Below, in pieces: positions 1 through 7,868 of a stretch of DNA of 64,000 nucleotides. Source of the DNA: Rhodospira trueperi (GTDB lineage: Bacteria > Pseudomonadota > Alphaproteobacteria > Rhodospirillales > Rhodospirillaceae); contig NZ_FNAP01000001.1 of NCBI RefSeq assembly GCF_900101965.1, positions 124,001-188,000 on the forward strand, in the 5' to 3' direction. The notes under the pieces were generated by a model. That model saw nothing but the letters and a program-made list of their open reading frames with translations, was not told the DNA's origin and did not search any database. The number at the start of each line of letters is the position of its first letter. Within the stretch, counting starts at the first letter, position 1. A program made the position numbers and the translations under genes.

Positions 1-324
1 GTCAACGCCAGCTTCAACAACACCAAGATCACCATCACCGACGTCCAGGGCAACGCCATTTCTTGGTCGTCCTCCGGCTCGCAGGGGTTCAAGGGGTCTC
101 GGAAATCCACGCCCTATGCCGCCCAGGTGGCCGCCGAGGATGCCGGTCGCAAGGCTCAGGAACACGGCATGAAGACCCTTGAGGTCCAGGTTAAGGGGCC
201 GGGTTCGGGCCGGGAATCGGCGCTGCGGGCCCTTCAGGCCGTGGGGTTCACGGTGTCCGCCATCCGCGACGTGACGCCGATCCCGCACAACGGTTGCCGT
301 CCGCGGAAGCGTCGGCGCGTTTAG
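1..324 (+). CDS. rpsK: 30S ribosomal protein S11, 5' truncated by window edge
   Basis: Small-subunit protein of the platform, binding 16S rRNA near the mRNA exit. The reading frame is open from base 1, and 107 residues are visible before the TAG stop. S11 is normally about 129 residues, so roughly 20 N-terminal residues lie outside the window. The family hallmarks are present: the [13 protein letters not shown] start of the core, the [17 protein letters not shown] segment, the [13 protein letters not shown] segment and the basic tail ending in KRRRV. It is followed by rpoA and rplQ in the usual alpha-operon order, but with an unusually long 319-base spacer before rpoA. Confidence 0.97.
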   Translation, partial: VNASFNNTKITITDVQGNAISWSSSGSQGFKGSRKSTPYAAQVAAEDAGRKAQEHGMKTLEVQVKGPGSGRESALRALQAVGFTVSAIRDVTPIPHNGCRPRKRRRV

Positions 325-643
325 GACGGATTGTCCGGGGCGGTCCTGGAGGCGTCGTAGGGCGACGCGTCCGGGGCCGTTTCCCGTGTTCCGTTCAGAG
401 TGATGAGGTCGCGGGCGGCGGGGTTCGGTTGCCGAGGCCCAGGGGTCCGCTTGCGATCAGGTTGCGCCCCGGTTGCGATGCCTTTCAGGAAGGTCGTCGC
501 GCGGCCGGTCGGCGCGAAACGTGGTTCCGGAGTCCGGCGTTCCCGCGTTTGTCCGCGCGGTGGCCGATGCCAGCGTTGCTCTGGCTTTTCGGCGCCGATC
601 CAAACCGAACCGAACCCGCCCACACCGGTCGCAGGAAACCATC
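325..643 (+). other. rpsK-rpoA spacer, no gene
   Basis: This 319-base GC-rich stretch separates rpsK from rpoA, which are usually close together. Frames are open on both strands but none has a recognisable product or a ribosome-binding site. A perfect 6-bp stem with a 5-base loop is visible at 352-368 (arms gcgtcg and cgacgc), without a following T-run. The spacer may hold an internal promoter or a translational control site for rpoA, but nothing in the sequence proves it. Confidence 0.5.
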
Positions 644-1666
644 ATGTCGTTGATCCAGAAGAACTGGCAGGAGCTGATCAAGCCCAATAAGCTCAACGTG
701 CAGCCCGGGGCCGATCCGCGTCGTCTCGCGACGGTGGTCGCCGAGCCGCTGGAGCGCGGCTTCGGCATCACGCTTGGCAATGCGCTGCGGCGCGTGCTGC
801 TGTCGTCGCTGCAAGGCGCGGCGGTGACCGCGATCCAGATCGAGGGCGTGCTGCACGAGTTCTCCTCGATCCCGGGCGTGCGCGAGGACGTCACGGACGT
901 GATCCTCAATATCAAGACCATCGGCGTGCGCATGCAAGCCGAGGGCGCGCGCCGGATGTCGCTGAAGGCGACAGGGCCGGGCCCGGTCACGGCCGGTCAG
1001 GTGGAGACAACCGGCGACATCGAGATCATGAATCCCGATCTTGTCATCTGCCATCTGGACGAGGGCGCGACCCTGTCCATGGAACTGACCGTCAGCAATG
1101 GCAAGGGCTACGTGCCCGGGCCGATGAACCGGCCGGAGGATGCTCCGATCGGGCTGATCCCCATCGACGCCATCTTCAGTCCGGTGCGCCGTGTCTCCTA
1201 CAAGGTGGAGAACACCCGCGTCGGGCAGGTGACCGACTACGACAAGCTCTCCATGCAGGTGGAAACGGACGGTTCGATCACCCCGGACGATGCCGTGGCG
1301 CTGGCCGCGCGGATTCTTCAGGACCAGTTGCAGCTCTTCATCAACTTCGACGAACCGCAGGCCGCGCCGACCGAGCGTGAGGACGAGGACCTGCCGTTCA
1401 ACAAGAACCTGCTGCGCAAGGTGGACGAGCTGGAACTGTCGGTGCGGTCGGCCAACTGCCTGAAGAACGACAACATTATCTACATCGGCGATCTGGTGCA
1501 GAAGACCGAGGCGGAGATGTTGCGCACGCCGAACTTCGGCCGCAAGTCGCTGAATGAGATCAAGGAGGTGCTGTCCCAGATGGGTCTGCACCTGGGCATG
1601 GAAATCCCGAACTGGCCGCCCGAGAACATCGAGGAACTGGCCAAGAAGCTGGAAGAGCCTTACTGA
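644..1666 (+). CDS. rpoA: DNA-directed RNA polymerase alpha subunit
   Basis: Alpha subunit of RNA polymerase, which dimerises to nucleate core assembly and contacts UP elements and activators through its C-terminal domain. The chosen ATG gives 340 residues beginning [14 protein letters not shown], the normal alphaproteobacterial N-terminus, with AGGAAA a few bases upstream. The frame is open further upstream but that part has no homology signal. The N-terminal dimerisation domain (about 1-230) contains [20 protein letters not shown]. The C-terminal helix-hairpin domain (about 250-330) contains [20 protein letters not shown] and [12 protein letters not shown]. The gene lies between rpsK and rplQ. 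Confidence 0.97.
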   Translation: MSLIQKNWQELIKPNKLNVQPGADPRRLATVVAEPLERGFGITLGNALRRVLLSSLQGAAVTAIQIEGVLHEFSSIPGVREDVTDVILNIKTIGVRMQAEGARRMSLKATGPGPVTAGQVETTGDIEIMNPDLVICHLDEGATLSMELTVSNGKGYVPGPMNRPEDAPIGLIPIDAIFSPVRRVSYKVENTRVGQVTDYDKLSMQVETDGSITPDDAVALAARILQDQLQLFINFDEPQAAPTEREDEDLPFNKNLLRKVDELELSVRSANCLKNDNIIYIGDLVQKTEAEMLRTPNFGRKSLNEIKEVLSQMGLHLGMEIPNWPPENIEELAKKLEEPY

Positions 1667-1861
1667 TTTTTTTCGCCCGCCGGCGCGGTCGCGCCGGATT
1701 GACGCGCACCCGTGCGGGCTGCTTCGTGTCCCGCACGTCGTTTTGGCCCACTCCGGGCCACCCCGCCAAATCATCGCGCCGGATCCCTCGTGGTCGGCGG
1801 GTGGTGGTGGGCCCCCTGATCCGCTTCGCGCGCGAAGCCCAGACGTGAAAGGAGCCGCCCC

Positions 1862-2287
1862 ATGCGACACGGCATGGCGCATCGCAAGTTCAGCCGCACC
1901 AAGAGCCACCGCAAGGCCCTGTTCGCCAACATGGCGCTGTCGCTGCTGAAGCATGAGCAGATCACGACGACCCTGCCCAAGGCCAAGGAACTTCGCCCGG
2001 TGGCCGAAAAGCTCATCACGCTGGGAAAGCGCGGTGACTTGCACGCTCGCCGTCAGGCCTTTGCCGTCCTGCGCGACGACAAGGTGGTGGCCAAGCTGTT
2101 CTCTACCCTGGCGGAACGTTACAAGTCCCGTCCCGGGGGCTACACCCGAGTGCTGAAGGCTGGTTTCCGTTACGGCGACGCCGCGCCGATGGCGATGATC
2201 GAACTGGTCGACCGTGATCCGAACGCCAAGGCGACCGATGCCGGTCCGACTTGGGAAAACCGGGGCGCGGACGACGACGAGGATTGA
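1862..2287 (+). CDS. rplQ: 50S ribosomal protein L17
   Basis: Large-subunit protein near the peptide exit tunnel. The 141-residue product opens [20 protein letters not shown] and continues with the conserved [29 protein letters not shown] block. The acidic tail ending DDDED is typical of alphaproteobacterial L17. AAAGGAG lies just upstream of the ATG. It is the last gene of the alpha operon, 195 bases after rpoA, and is followed by a GC-rich hairpin. Confidence 0.97.
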   Translation: MRHGMAHRKFSRTKSHRKALFANMALSLLKHEQITTTLPKAKELRPVAEKLITLGKRGDLHARRQAFAVLRDDKVVAKLFSTLAERYKSRPGGYTRVLKAGFRYGDAAPMAMIELVDRDPNAKATDAGPTWENRGADDDED

Positions 2288-2318
2288 GCCGCGCCGCCCG
2301 AGCGTTGATCAACGTCCT

Positions 2319-2351
2319 GGACGGGCCGCCCGGCGTGTGGGCGGTCCGTTC
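2319..2351 (+). terminator. GC-rich hairpin after rplQ
   Basis: The arms gggccgccc (2323-2331) and gggcggtcc (2339-2347) pair over 9 bp with one G-U, and the stem can be extended outward with further wobble pairs. It lies about 30 bases beyond the rplQ stop. No T-run follows, so it may be a weak or factor-assisted terminator for the ribosomal operon. Confidence 0.45.
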
Positions 2352-2487
2352 CACGTTCGGGGGCGGGTCCAATACGAAGTCCGCATGATCCGGCTCGGTT
2401 CGGTCGGCGCTGCCTGAATTCAATGTCCTGATACCTTCAGGAACGGATCATCCGGGGGCAGGGGGCGCGTGAACGCAGGAGAGAATC

Positions 2488-3093
2488 GTGTCGTCGCTGA
2501 TCGTGTCGGATCCCTATGCGCTGTTCCAGGCGTGGATGGAGGAGGCGGAGCAGAGCGAGCCCAACGATCCCAATGCCGTTGCGCTGGCCACGGCCACGGC
2601 GGACGGGCGGCCCTCCGTGCGCATGGTGCTGCTCAAGGGCGTGGTGGAGGAGCCGGGGCCGACCGGCGGGTTCGTCTTCTACACCAACATGGACAGCCGC
2701 AAGGGCGAGAACCTGCGCGCCAACGCCCGCGCTGGTTTGTGCTTCCACTGGAAGAGTCTAAAGCGGCAGGTGCGTGTCGAGGGACCGGTCATGTCGGTGA
2801 GCGAGGAGGAGGCAGACGCTTATTTCGCCTCTCGCGCACGGGACAGCCGCATCGGTGCGTGGGCCTCGCAACAGTCGCGACCGCTCGGTGAACGTTTGGA
2901 GTTGGAATCTCGAATTGCGAAATATGCCGCCCGGTTCGGAGTCGGTCCTGTGCCCCGGCCGCCATGGTGGACCGGTGCGCGCGTGATCCCGGAGCGCATC
3001 GAGTTCTGGCGGGACCGTCCCTTCCGCTTGCATGATCGGGTGGAGTACACTTGGGATGGGGCCGCGTGGCACACCCAGCGCCTGTATCCCTGA
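2488..3093 (+). CDS. pdxH: Pyridoxamine 5'-phosphate oxidase
   Basis: FMN-dependent oxidase making pyridoxal 5'-phosphate from pyridoxine or pyridoxamine 5'-phosphate in the cytoplasm. The 201-residue product has the PNPOx split-barrel pattern: [71 protein letters not shown], and the C-terminal block [15 protein letters not shown] ending WHTQRLYP. The start is a GTG preceded by AGGAGA, giving the usual family length. It is monocistronic in appearance, 200 bases after rplQ. Confidence 0.96.
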   Translation: MSSLIVSDPYALFQAWMEEAEQSEPNDPNAVALATATADGRPSVRMVLLKGVVEEPGPTGGFVFYTNMDSRKGENLRANARAGLCFHWKSLKRQVRVEGPVMSVSEEEADAYFASRARDSRIGAWASQQSRPLGERLELESRIAKYAARFGVGPVPRPPWWTGARVIPERIEFWRDRPFRLHDRVEYTWDGAAWHTQRLYP

Positions 3094-3162
3094 TGCGCGG
3101 ATCACGGCCTAGAATCGACCATAGAGTGCAAATATTCTCACGCGATGAGGAGTGACGCGGGT

Positions 3163-4128
3163 ATGGCAGGCGAGGCAAAACAAGGCCCGTCCAAAGAACG
3201 CCTCATGCGCCTGGCGACTTATGCGGCCGTGACCACCGCCTGCACCCTGATCCTGGTGAAGATGGTGGCGTGGAGCCTGACGGGTTCGCTGTCGCTGCTC
3301 TCCACCCTGGTCGATTCCGTCCTCGACGCCGCCGCGTCGTTGTTGAACGTGTTTGCGGTGCGTGTCGCTCTCGAGCCGGCCGACCACGACCACCGGTTCG
3401 GGCACGGCAAGGCCGAGCCGCTGGCCGGGCTGGCCCAGGCGGCCTTCATCGGCGGGTCGGCCCTGTTCCTGACCGGCGAGGCCGTCTCGCGGCTCCTGCA
3501 CCCCGAACCTGTCGAGCACTCCGGGGTGGGCATCGGCATCATGGTCCTGTCGATCATCCTGAGCCTGGCTCTGGTGACCTTTCAGCGTTTCGTGGTCAGA
3601 CGCACCGGGTCGGTGGCCATTCAGGCCGAGTCTCTGAACTATGCCGGCGATGTTCTGGTCAATGTTGGCGTCATCGTGTCGCTGGTTCTGGTCTCTCGGG
3701 GCGACATGAACTGGGCCGATCCGGCCTTTACCATCGTGATCGCCGGGTATCTGCTGTTCAACGCCTGGAGGGTTCTGCGGCATTCCCTGAACTATCTGAT
3801 GGACCGGGAATTCGACGAGTCCGACCGGCTGCGCATCCTCGATATTGCGCGCAGCCACGACCAGGTGATGAATGCCCACGAGTTGAGGACCCGGTCCTCG
3901 GGGCCGCACCGTTTCATCCAGCTCCATCTGGAAATGGACCGTGACCTGACGCTGTGGGCGGCGCATGTCATCGCCGAACAGGTTGAGACCCGGATTCATG
4001 AGGCCTTTCCCGGCGCCGACATCCTGATCCACCAGGATCCGTCGGGGCTGGCAGAGGACCATGAACAGGGATCATATATCGATGGGTCGGCGGACGATCC
4101 TCAGGGCGTGCCGAAGGAAATGGCCTGA
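3163..4128 (+). CDS. FieF-type cation diffusion facilitator (metal efflux)
   Basis: Inner-membrane proton-coupled exporter of divalent metal ions (CDF family). The 321 residues contain about six membrane segments and a C-terminal cytoplasmic domain with HELRTRSSGPHRFIQLHLEM and ILIHQDP, closely resembling Escherichia coli FieF. The membrane site has D51 and D55 in LVDSVLD. The partner motif in the fifth segment reads SLNYAGD (N159, D163), whereas FieF has HxxxD, so the histidine is replaced by asparagine. The FGHGK loop is present. The ATG at 3163 is preferred over one at 3145 because AGGAG lies 10 bases before it. Substrate (zinc, iron or manganese) cannot be decided. Confidence 0.9.
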   Translation: MAGEAKQGPSKERLMRLATYAAVTTACTLILVKMVAWSLTGSLSLLSTLVDSVLDAAASLLNVFAVRVALEPADHDHRFGHGKAEPLAGLAQAAFIGGSALFLTGEAVSRLLHPEPVEHSGVGIGIMVLSIILSLALVTFQRFVVRRTGSVAIQAESLNYAGDVLVNVGVIVSLVLVSRGDMNWADPAFTIVIAGYLLFNAWRVLRHSLNYLMDREFDESDRLRILDIARSHDQVMNAHELRTRSSGPHRFIQLHLEMDRDLTLWAAHVIAEQVETRIHEAFPGADILIHQDPSGLAEDHEQGSYIDGSADDPQGVPKEMA

Positions 4129-4196
4129 TTGCGAGTGGACGTTTGAGTTATTTGTTGGTCTCTCCCGGCGCCCGGGGTATTATCTCCACGAGGGTT

Positions 4197-4220
4197 GGGG
4201 TCGACCCCATGCAATTGCAT
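4197..4220. promoter_or_regulatory. Two abutting perfect 12-bp palindromes
   Basis: ggggtcgacccc (4197-4208) is followed directly by atgcaattgcat (4209-4220), each a perfect 12-bp palindrome. They lie about 100 bases upstream of the degenerate REC-GGDEF gene in the only sizeable gap before it. A TTGACG follows at 4222-4227 but no convincing -10 partner is visible. The arrangement suggests binding sites for dimeric regulators; this is inference. Confidence 0.4.
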
Positions 4221-4323
4221 GTTGACGTTTGATCTGTTTCGGGCGACCTTTTTTCAGGTTCACCGTGATCGAATGACTTGAGTGTGTGCTGGCCTCAAGA
4301 CACTGCCGTTGGGGGGCGGGCCT

Positions 4324-5385
4324 GTGGACTCTGCGCGTATTGTGGTGGTCGGTCGCGGGCTGTTGGACGAGCCGGCGGTTCGTGGTGTTCTGGGGGAGAC
4401 CCGGGACGTGCATGTTCTGTCCGACACCGATGATCGTGCGGGAGGCGGGGTTCGGGACTCGATCTTGGCCTTGCGGCCGGATTTGATCGTGCTGGGTGTG
4501 GACGAGGCCGGCGTCAGTCATCTGGCCGGTCAGGATGTCGCTCAGGCCTGCGCCGCGTTGCGGGGCCATGACAGCCTTGGCTCGGTTCCCATTCTGGTCG
4601 TTGTCCCTGAGGATAACGCCGACAGCAACGAATCGGCGTCGGCCCGCGATCCGGCGGACTGGTTGGAGCACGGCGCCAGCGACGTCATTCCCGCTAGTGT
4701 CGATCCCCGCGTGCTCCGGGCCCGGATCGAGCTTCTGCTCGAACTGCGCATGCTACGAAACGAGGTCGCTCACGTCGTTGGGATCGAGCGCAGGCTGGGC
4801 GTGGCGAGCCGGCGGGTTTTCGACAGCGTGCTGCGTCGGGAAAGCGGACGTCTGCGGCGGACGGACGGCCAACTGGGGCTGCTCTTCATCGATATCGACT
4901 TTTTCAAGGCCTATCTGAAACGGCACGGTGGTGCCGCGGCGGAAGACTGTTTCCAGCGTATTGCGCTGTGTGTCGTCGAACACCTCAGGCGACCGTCGGA
5001 TCTGGCGGCGCGGATGTCCGCCGAACGGTTGGCGTGTCTGTTGCCGGAAACCGACCTTCGCGGGGTCCGGGCCGTTGGCGAAACGATGCGCGAGGCGGTT
5101 TCGGCGCTGCGGATTCCCCATGGCGAGTCGGTGGTCGCGGAACATATGACGGTGAGTATCGGCGCGGCGTCGCGCCGCTGCTCCGGGCCGGAGGTGGAGG
5201 CTTGGCTGGTGTCCGAGGCGCGCGACCGGGCCCGACGGGCGCGGCGGCTGGGGTGCAACTGCGTGGTGTCCGGGGACGGCGCGGCGCCGATTCTGCCGGG
5301 CCTTGGGGATCTGATCGGGGGCTGGACCCGATCCGGGGTCAATCTGGATCCGGACAAGATGGTCTCGCGAACACGTTCCATTTGA
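4324..5385 (+). CDS. PleD-like REC-GGDEF protein, both domains degenerate
   Basis: The protein has a receiver-like domain (about 1-135) followed by a GGDEF-like domain (about 150-330). In the receiver, the segment RPDLIVLG carries Gly58 where the phospho-acceptor Asp is expected, and the late lysine is also missing (VIPASVDP). In the GGDEF domain, DIDFFKAY is recognisable but the signature loop reads SAERL (232-236), and the GTP-binding Asn and Asp after FFK are not conserved. It is therefore unlikely to be a diguanylate cyclase and may act as a c-di-GMP or protein-binding scaffold. The GTG at 4324 gives 353 residues starting just before the receiver; an in-frame GTG at 4282 is the alternative. 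Confidence 0.75.
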   Translation: MDSARIVVVGRGLLDEPAVRGVLGETRDVHVLSDTDDRAGGGVRDSILALRPDLIVLGVDEAGVSHLAGQDVAQACAALRGHDSLGSVPILVVVPEDNADSNESASARDPADWLEHGASDVIPASVDPRVLRARIELLLELRMLRNEVAHVVGIERRLGVASRRVFDSVLRRESGRLRRTDGQLGLLFIDIDFFKAYLKRHGGAAAEDCFQRIALCVVEHLRRPSDLAARMSAERLACLLPETDLRGVRAVGETMREAVSALRIPHGESVVAEHMTVSIGAASRRCSGPEVEAWLVSEARDRARRARRLGCNCVVSGDGAAPILPGLGDLIGGWTRSGVNLDPDKMVSRTRSI

Positions 5386-5445
5386 TCCCGATCTGCTCTA
5401 GGGTAAGGGCCTTCGACCAACCGACGGACAGGGAGGCTCCCGACC

Positions 5446-5679
5446 ATGGCCATGGATGCCGGCACATTGGAAAGCATGATCAAGGACGCCTTCCCCGATG
5501 CCCGGGTCTCCATCGACGATATGGTCGGCGACGGCAATCACTACGCCGCCAACATCGTGGCCGAGGCCTTCCGGGGGAAGACCCGGGTGCAGCAGCACCA
5601 GATGGTCTACGCCGCGCTCAAGGGCAAGATGGGTGGTGATCTGCATGCCCTGGCGTTGCAGACGCGGGCGCCGGAGTGA
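5446..5679 (+). CDS. BolA family protein
   Basis: Small BolA/IbaG-type protein of 77 residues that, with monothiol glutaredoxins, handles Fe-S clusters and iron signalling. Recognisable features are the N-terminal helix region LESMIKDAFPDARVSIDD, the DGNHYAANIVAEAF strand, RVQQHQMVYAALKG and the C-terminal LHALALQTR. GGGAGG lies upstream of the ATG. In many alphaproteobacteria bolA is followed by grxD; here the next gene is rpmI, 290 bases on, so the usual partner is absent from this locus. Confidence 0.92.
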   Translation: MAMDAGTLESMIKDAFPDARVSIDDMVGDGNHYAANIVAEAFRGKTRVQQHQMVYAALKGKMGGDLHALALQTRAPE

Positions 5680-5969
5680 CCGCCGCAGAGAGATAACGCC
5701 CGGCGGGTTCGCGCGATCCAGCTTCGATGGTTTATCCCGGCCCGTCGTCCCTGAGCCATGACGAAACCGTCAGCCGGTGCTTGCACCGCATGGCCGGATG
5801 CGGTACAAACCCGCCCTTCACCGCACAACGAACGGCGTGGCGCGGCGTGCCGTGACCCGGGTTAAGACCGGGGGCGCGCCAGGGCATGCCCGACCGTTCC
5901 GACTGAAAACATACCGCCCGCCGCCGCGTTCGCGCGCGCAGGACGGGCCGAGAACAGGACCAAGACAAA
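5680..5969 (+). other. bolA-rpmI spacer, probable rpmI leader
   Basis: These 290 bases hold no supported gene. The distance before rpmI would allow a promoter and a structured leader, and L20 often autoregulates rpmI-rplT through such leaders, but no defined pseudoknot or attenuator could be drawn by eye. infC, the usual upstream neighbour, is not here. Confidence 0.35.
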
Positions 5970-6173
5970 ATGCCCAAGATGAAGACCAAGAGCGCGGCGA
6001 AGAAACGCTTTCGCCTGACCGGCACCGGCAAGGTGCGCGCCAATGTGGCCTACAAGCGCCACATGCTGCGCAACAAGCCGCAGAAGATGAAGCGCCAGGC
6101 CCGTGGCACCTTTATTCTGTCCGATGCCGACACCACCATCGTGAAGCGCAATTTCCTGCCCTACGGCCGCTGA
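5970..6173 (+). CDS. rpmI: 50S ribosomal protein L35
   Basis: Large-subunit protein of 67 residues. The sequence begins [20 protein letters not shown] and continues with [17 protein letters not shown], the standard bL35 pattern of basic segments. The length matches the family. It precedes rplT by 67 bases, the conserved rpmI-rplT pair; infC is not adjacent as it is in many bacteria. Confidence 0.97.
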   Translation: MPKMKTKSAAKKRFRLTGTGKVRANVAYKRHMLRNKPQKMKRQARGTFILSDADTTIVKRNFLPYGR

Positions 6174-6240
6174 TCGGCGATCCGCCAACCGCCGTCCGTC
6201 GTGCCCCAGGAGATCGTGTTTCGTCAGGAGGAAGTGACCC

Positions 6241-6597
6241 ATGTCCCGCGCCGTCAACGGCACCGTGAACAAGGCCCGCCACAAGAAGATTCTCAAGCTG
6301 GCCAAGGGCTATCGCGGTAGCAATTCCACCAATTTCCGCACCGCCATCGAGAAGGTCGAAAAGGGCCTTCAGTATGCGTACCGCGACCGCCGCCAGAAGA
6401 AGCGCGACTTCCGCGCCCTGTGGATCCAGCGCATCAATGCCGGTGCGCGTCTGCACGGCCTGACCTACAGCGTGCTGATCGACGGCCTGAAGAAGGCCGG
6501 TATTGATCTGGATCGCAAGGTGCTGGCCGATCTCGCCGTGCACGAGCCCGAGGCGTTTGCGTCGCTGTGCCAGCAGGCCCAGGCGGCGCGCGGCTAA
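6241..6597 (+). CDS. rplT: 50S ribosomal protein L20
   Basis: Large-subunit assembly protein and, in several bacteria, translational repressor of its own operon. The 118 residues carry [19 protein letters not shown], the long basic helix region [20 protein letters not shown], and [25 protein letters not shown] strong AGGAGGAAG sits just upstream of the ATG. An intrinsic terminator follows and separates it from pheST. Confidence 0.97.
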   Translation: MSRAVNGTVNKARHKKILKLAKGYRGSNSTNFRTAIEKVEKGLQYAYRDRRQKKRDFRALWIQRINAGARLHGLTYSVLIDGLKKAGIDLDRKVLADLAVHEPEAFASLCQQAQAARG

Positions 6598-6621
6598 GGT
6601 GTTGTTCCGCAGACCCGTTCA

Positions 6622-6653
6622 GGGCCGTCCCCGATCCCGGAGGCGGCCCTTTT
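6622..6653 (+). terminator. Intrinsic terminator between rplT and pheS
   Basis: The arms gggccg (6622-6627) and cggccc (6644-6649) pair, extended by wobble pairs toward the loop, and are followed at once by TTTT (6650-6653). It starts 24 bases after the rplT stop. Its place upstream of pheST means it could also act in attenuation, but no Phe-rich leader peptide was found. Confidence 0.8.
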
Positions 6654-6779
6654 CGCATGTATTCCATGCGATTATTGCATAGCCGATCCGCTCGGACCGG
6701 GGGCGGTCTTTTCTTCACGGTCCGTGAGTGCTATGCGACCGCCCGTGTCGGCGCTTGCGCGCCTGAACTTCATCCGCTG

Positions 6780-7868
6780 ATGGACGGATCCATGGACGAC
6801 CTGGACACGCTGCGCGACGAGCTAATGACCGCCGTCGAGGGCGCCCCGGACCTGGGCGCGCTGGAGGAGGTGCGGGTCACCGCCCTGGGCAAGAAGGGGC
6901 GGGTGACCGCCCTGATGAAGACCCTGGGCGGGATGGACCCGGAGACCCGCAAGACGGCCGGTCAGGAGATGAACCGCGTCAAGGACGCCATCGCCGCCGC
7001 CATCGAGGCGCGCAGGGCCGCGCTTGAGGCGGTCGAACTGGACGCGCGGCTGGCCCGCGAACGCCTCGACGTCACCCTGCCGGCGCGGCCGGAGCGGGCC
7101 GGCTCCATCCACCCCATCAGTCAGACCTGGGACGAGGTCGCGGCCATCTTCGGCCAGATGGGCTTCGCGGTGGCCGAGGGGCCGGACATCGAGGATGACT
7201 TCCATAACTTCACCGCGCTGAATTTCCCGCCGGACCACCCGGCGCGGGAGATGCACGACACCTTCTTCCTGCCGCCGCGCGCCGATGGGTCCCGCCATGT
7301 GCTGCGCACGCACACCTCGCCGGTGCAGGTGCGTACGATGATGAGCCAGGAACCGCCGATCCGCATTCTGGCGCCGGGGCGCTGCTACCGCAGCGATTCC
7401 GACATGACGCACACCCCCATGTTCCACCAGTTCGAGGGGCTGGTGATCGACGAGAGCACCCACATGGGGCACCTGAAAGGCTGCCTTCAGGAGTTCGTCG
7501 AGGCCTATTTCGAGGTCGAGAACGTGCCCATGCGCTTCCGGCCGTCGTTCTTCCCCTTCACCGAACCGTCGGCGGAGGTGGACATCGGCTGTTCACGCAA
7601 GGGCGGCGAGTTGCGCATCGGTGCCGGCGACGCCTGGCTTGAAATCCTGGGGTGCGGCATGGTTCATCCCAACGTGCTGGTCGCCTGCGGGCTGGACCCG
7701 ACACGCTATCAGGGCTTCGCTTTCGGTGTCGGCATGGAGCGCATCGCCATGCTGAAGTACGGCATTCCCGACCTGCGGACCTTCTTCGAGTCCGACCTGC
7801 GCTGGCTGCGGCACTACGGGTTCGCCGCGCTGGATGTGCCCACGCTGCACGGAGGGCTCGGCCGATGA
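6780..7868 (+). CDS. pheS: Phenylalanine-tRNA ligase alpha subunit
   Basis: Catalytic subunit of the alpha2-beta2 class II enzyme that charges tRNA-Phe. The product from ATG 6780 is 362 residues, a typical length. An N-terminal coiled-coil (about 1-90) includes [23 protein letters not shown], and the class II core includes [10 protein letters not shown], motif 2 [33 protein letters not shown] and motif 3 [14 protein letters not shown]. No strong ribosome-binding site favours 6780 over an in-frame ATG at 6792. Its TGA overlaps the pheT start by 4 bases, implying coupled translation. Confidence 0.96.
   Translation: MDGSMDDLDTLRDELMTAVEGAPDLGALEEVRVTALGKKGRVTALMKTLGGMDPETRKTAGQEMNRVKDAIAAAIEARRAALEAVELDARLARERLDVTLPARPERAGSIHPISQTWDEVAAIFGQMGFAVAEGPDIEDDFHNFTALNFPPDHPAREMHDTFFLPPRADGSRHVLRTHTSPVQVRTMMSQEPPIRILAPGRCYRSDSDMTHTPMFHQFEGLVIDESTHMGHLKGCLQEFVEAYFEVENVPMRFRPSFFPFTEPSAEVDIGCSRKGGELRIGAGDAWLEILGCGMVHPNVLVACGLDPTRYQGFAFGVGMERIAMLKYGIPDLRTFFESDLRWLRHYGFAALDVPTLHGGLGR

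Noticed and set aside
485-2044. Long open frame on the minus strand across rpoA
   Set aside because: It is antisense to a certain gene, has low-complexity His/Gln/Arg composition and no start context. High GC leaves such frames open by chance.
6654-6779. Leader peptide for pheST attenuation
   Set aside because: No short frame with a run of Phe codons was found before pheS; only the terminator hairpin after rplT is visible.
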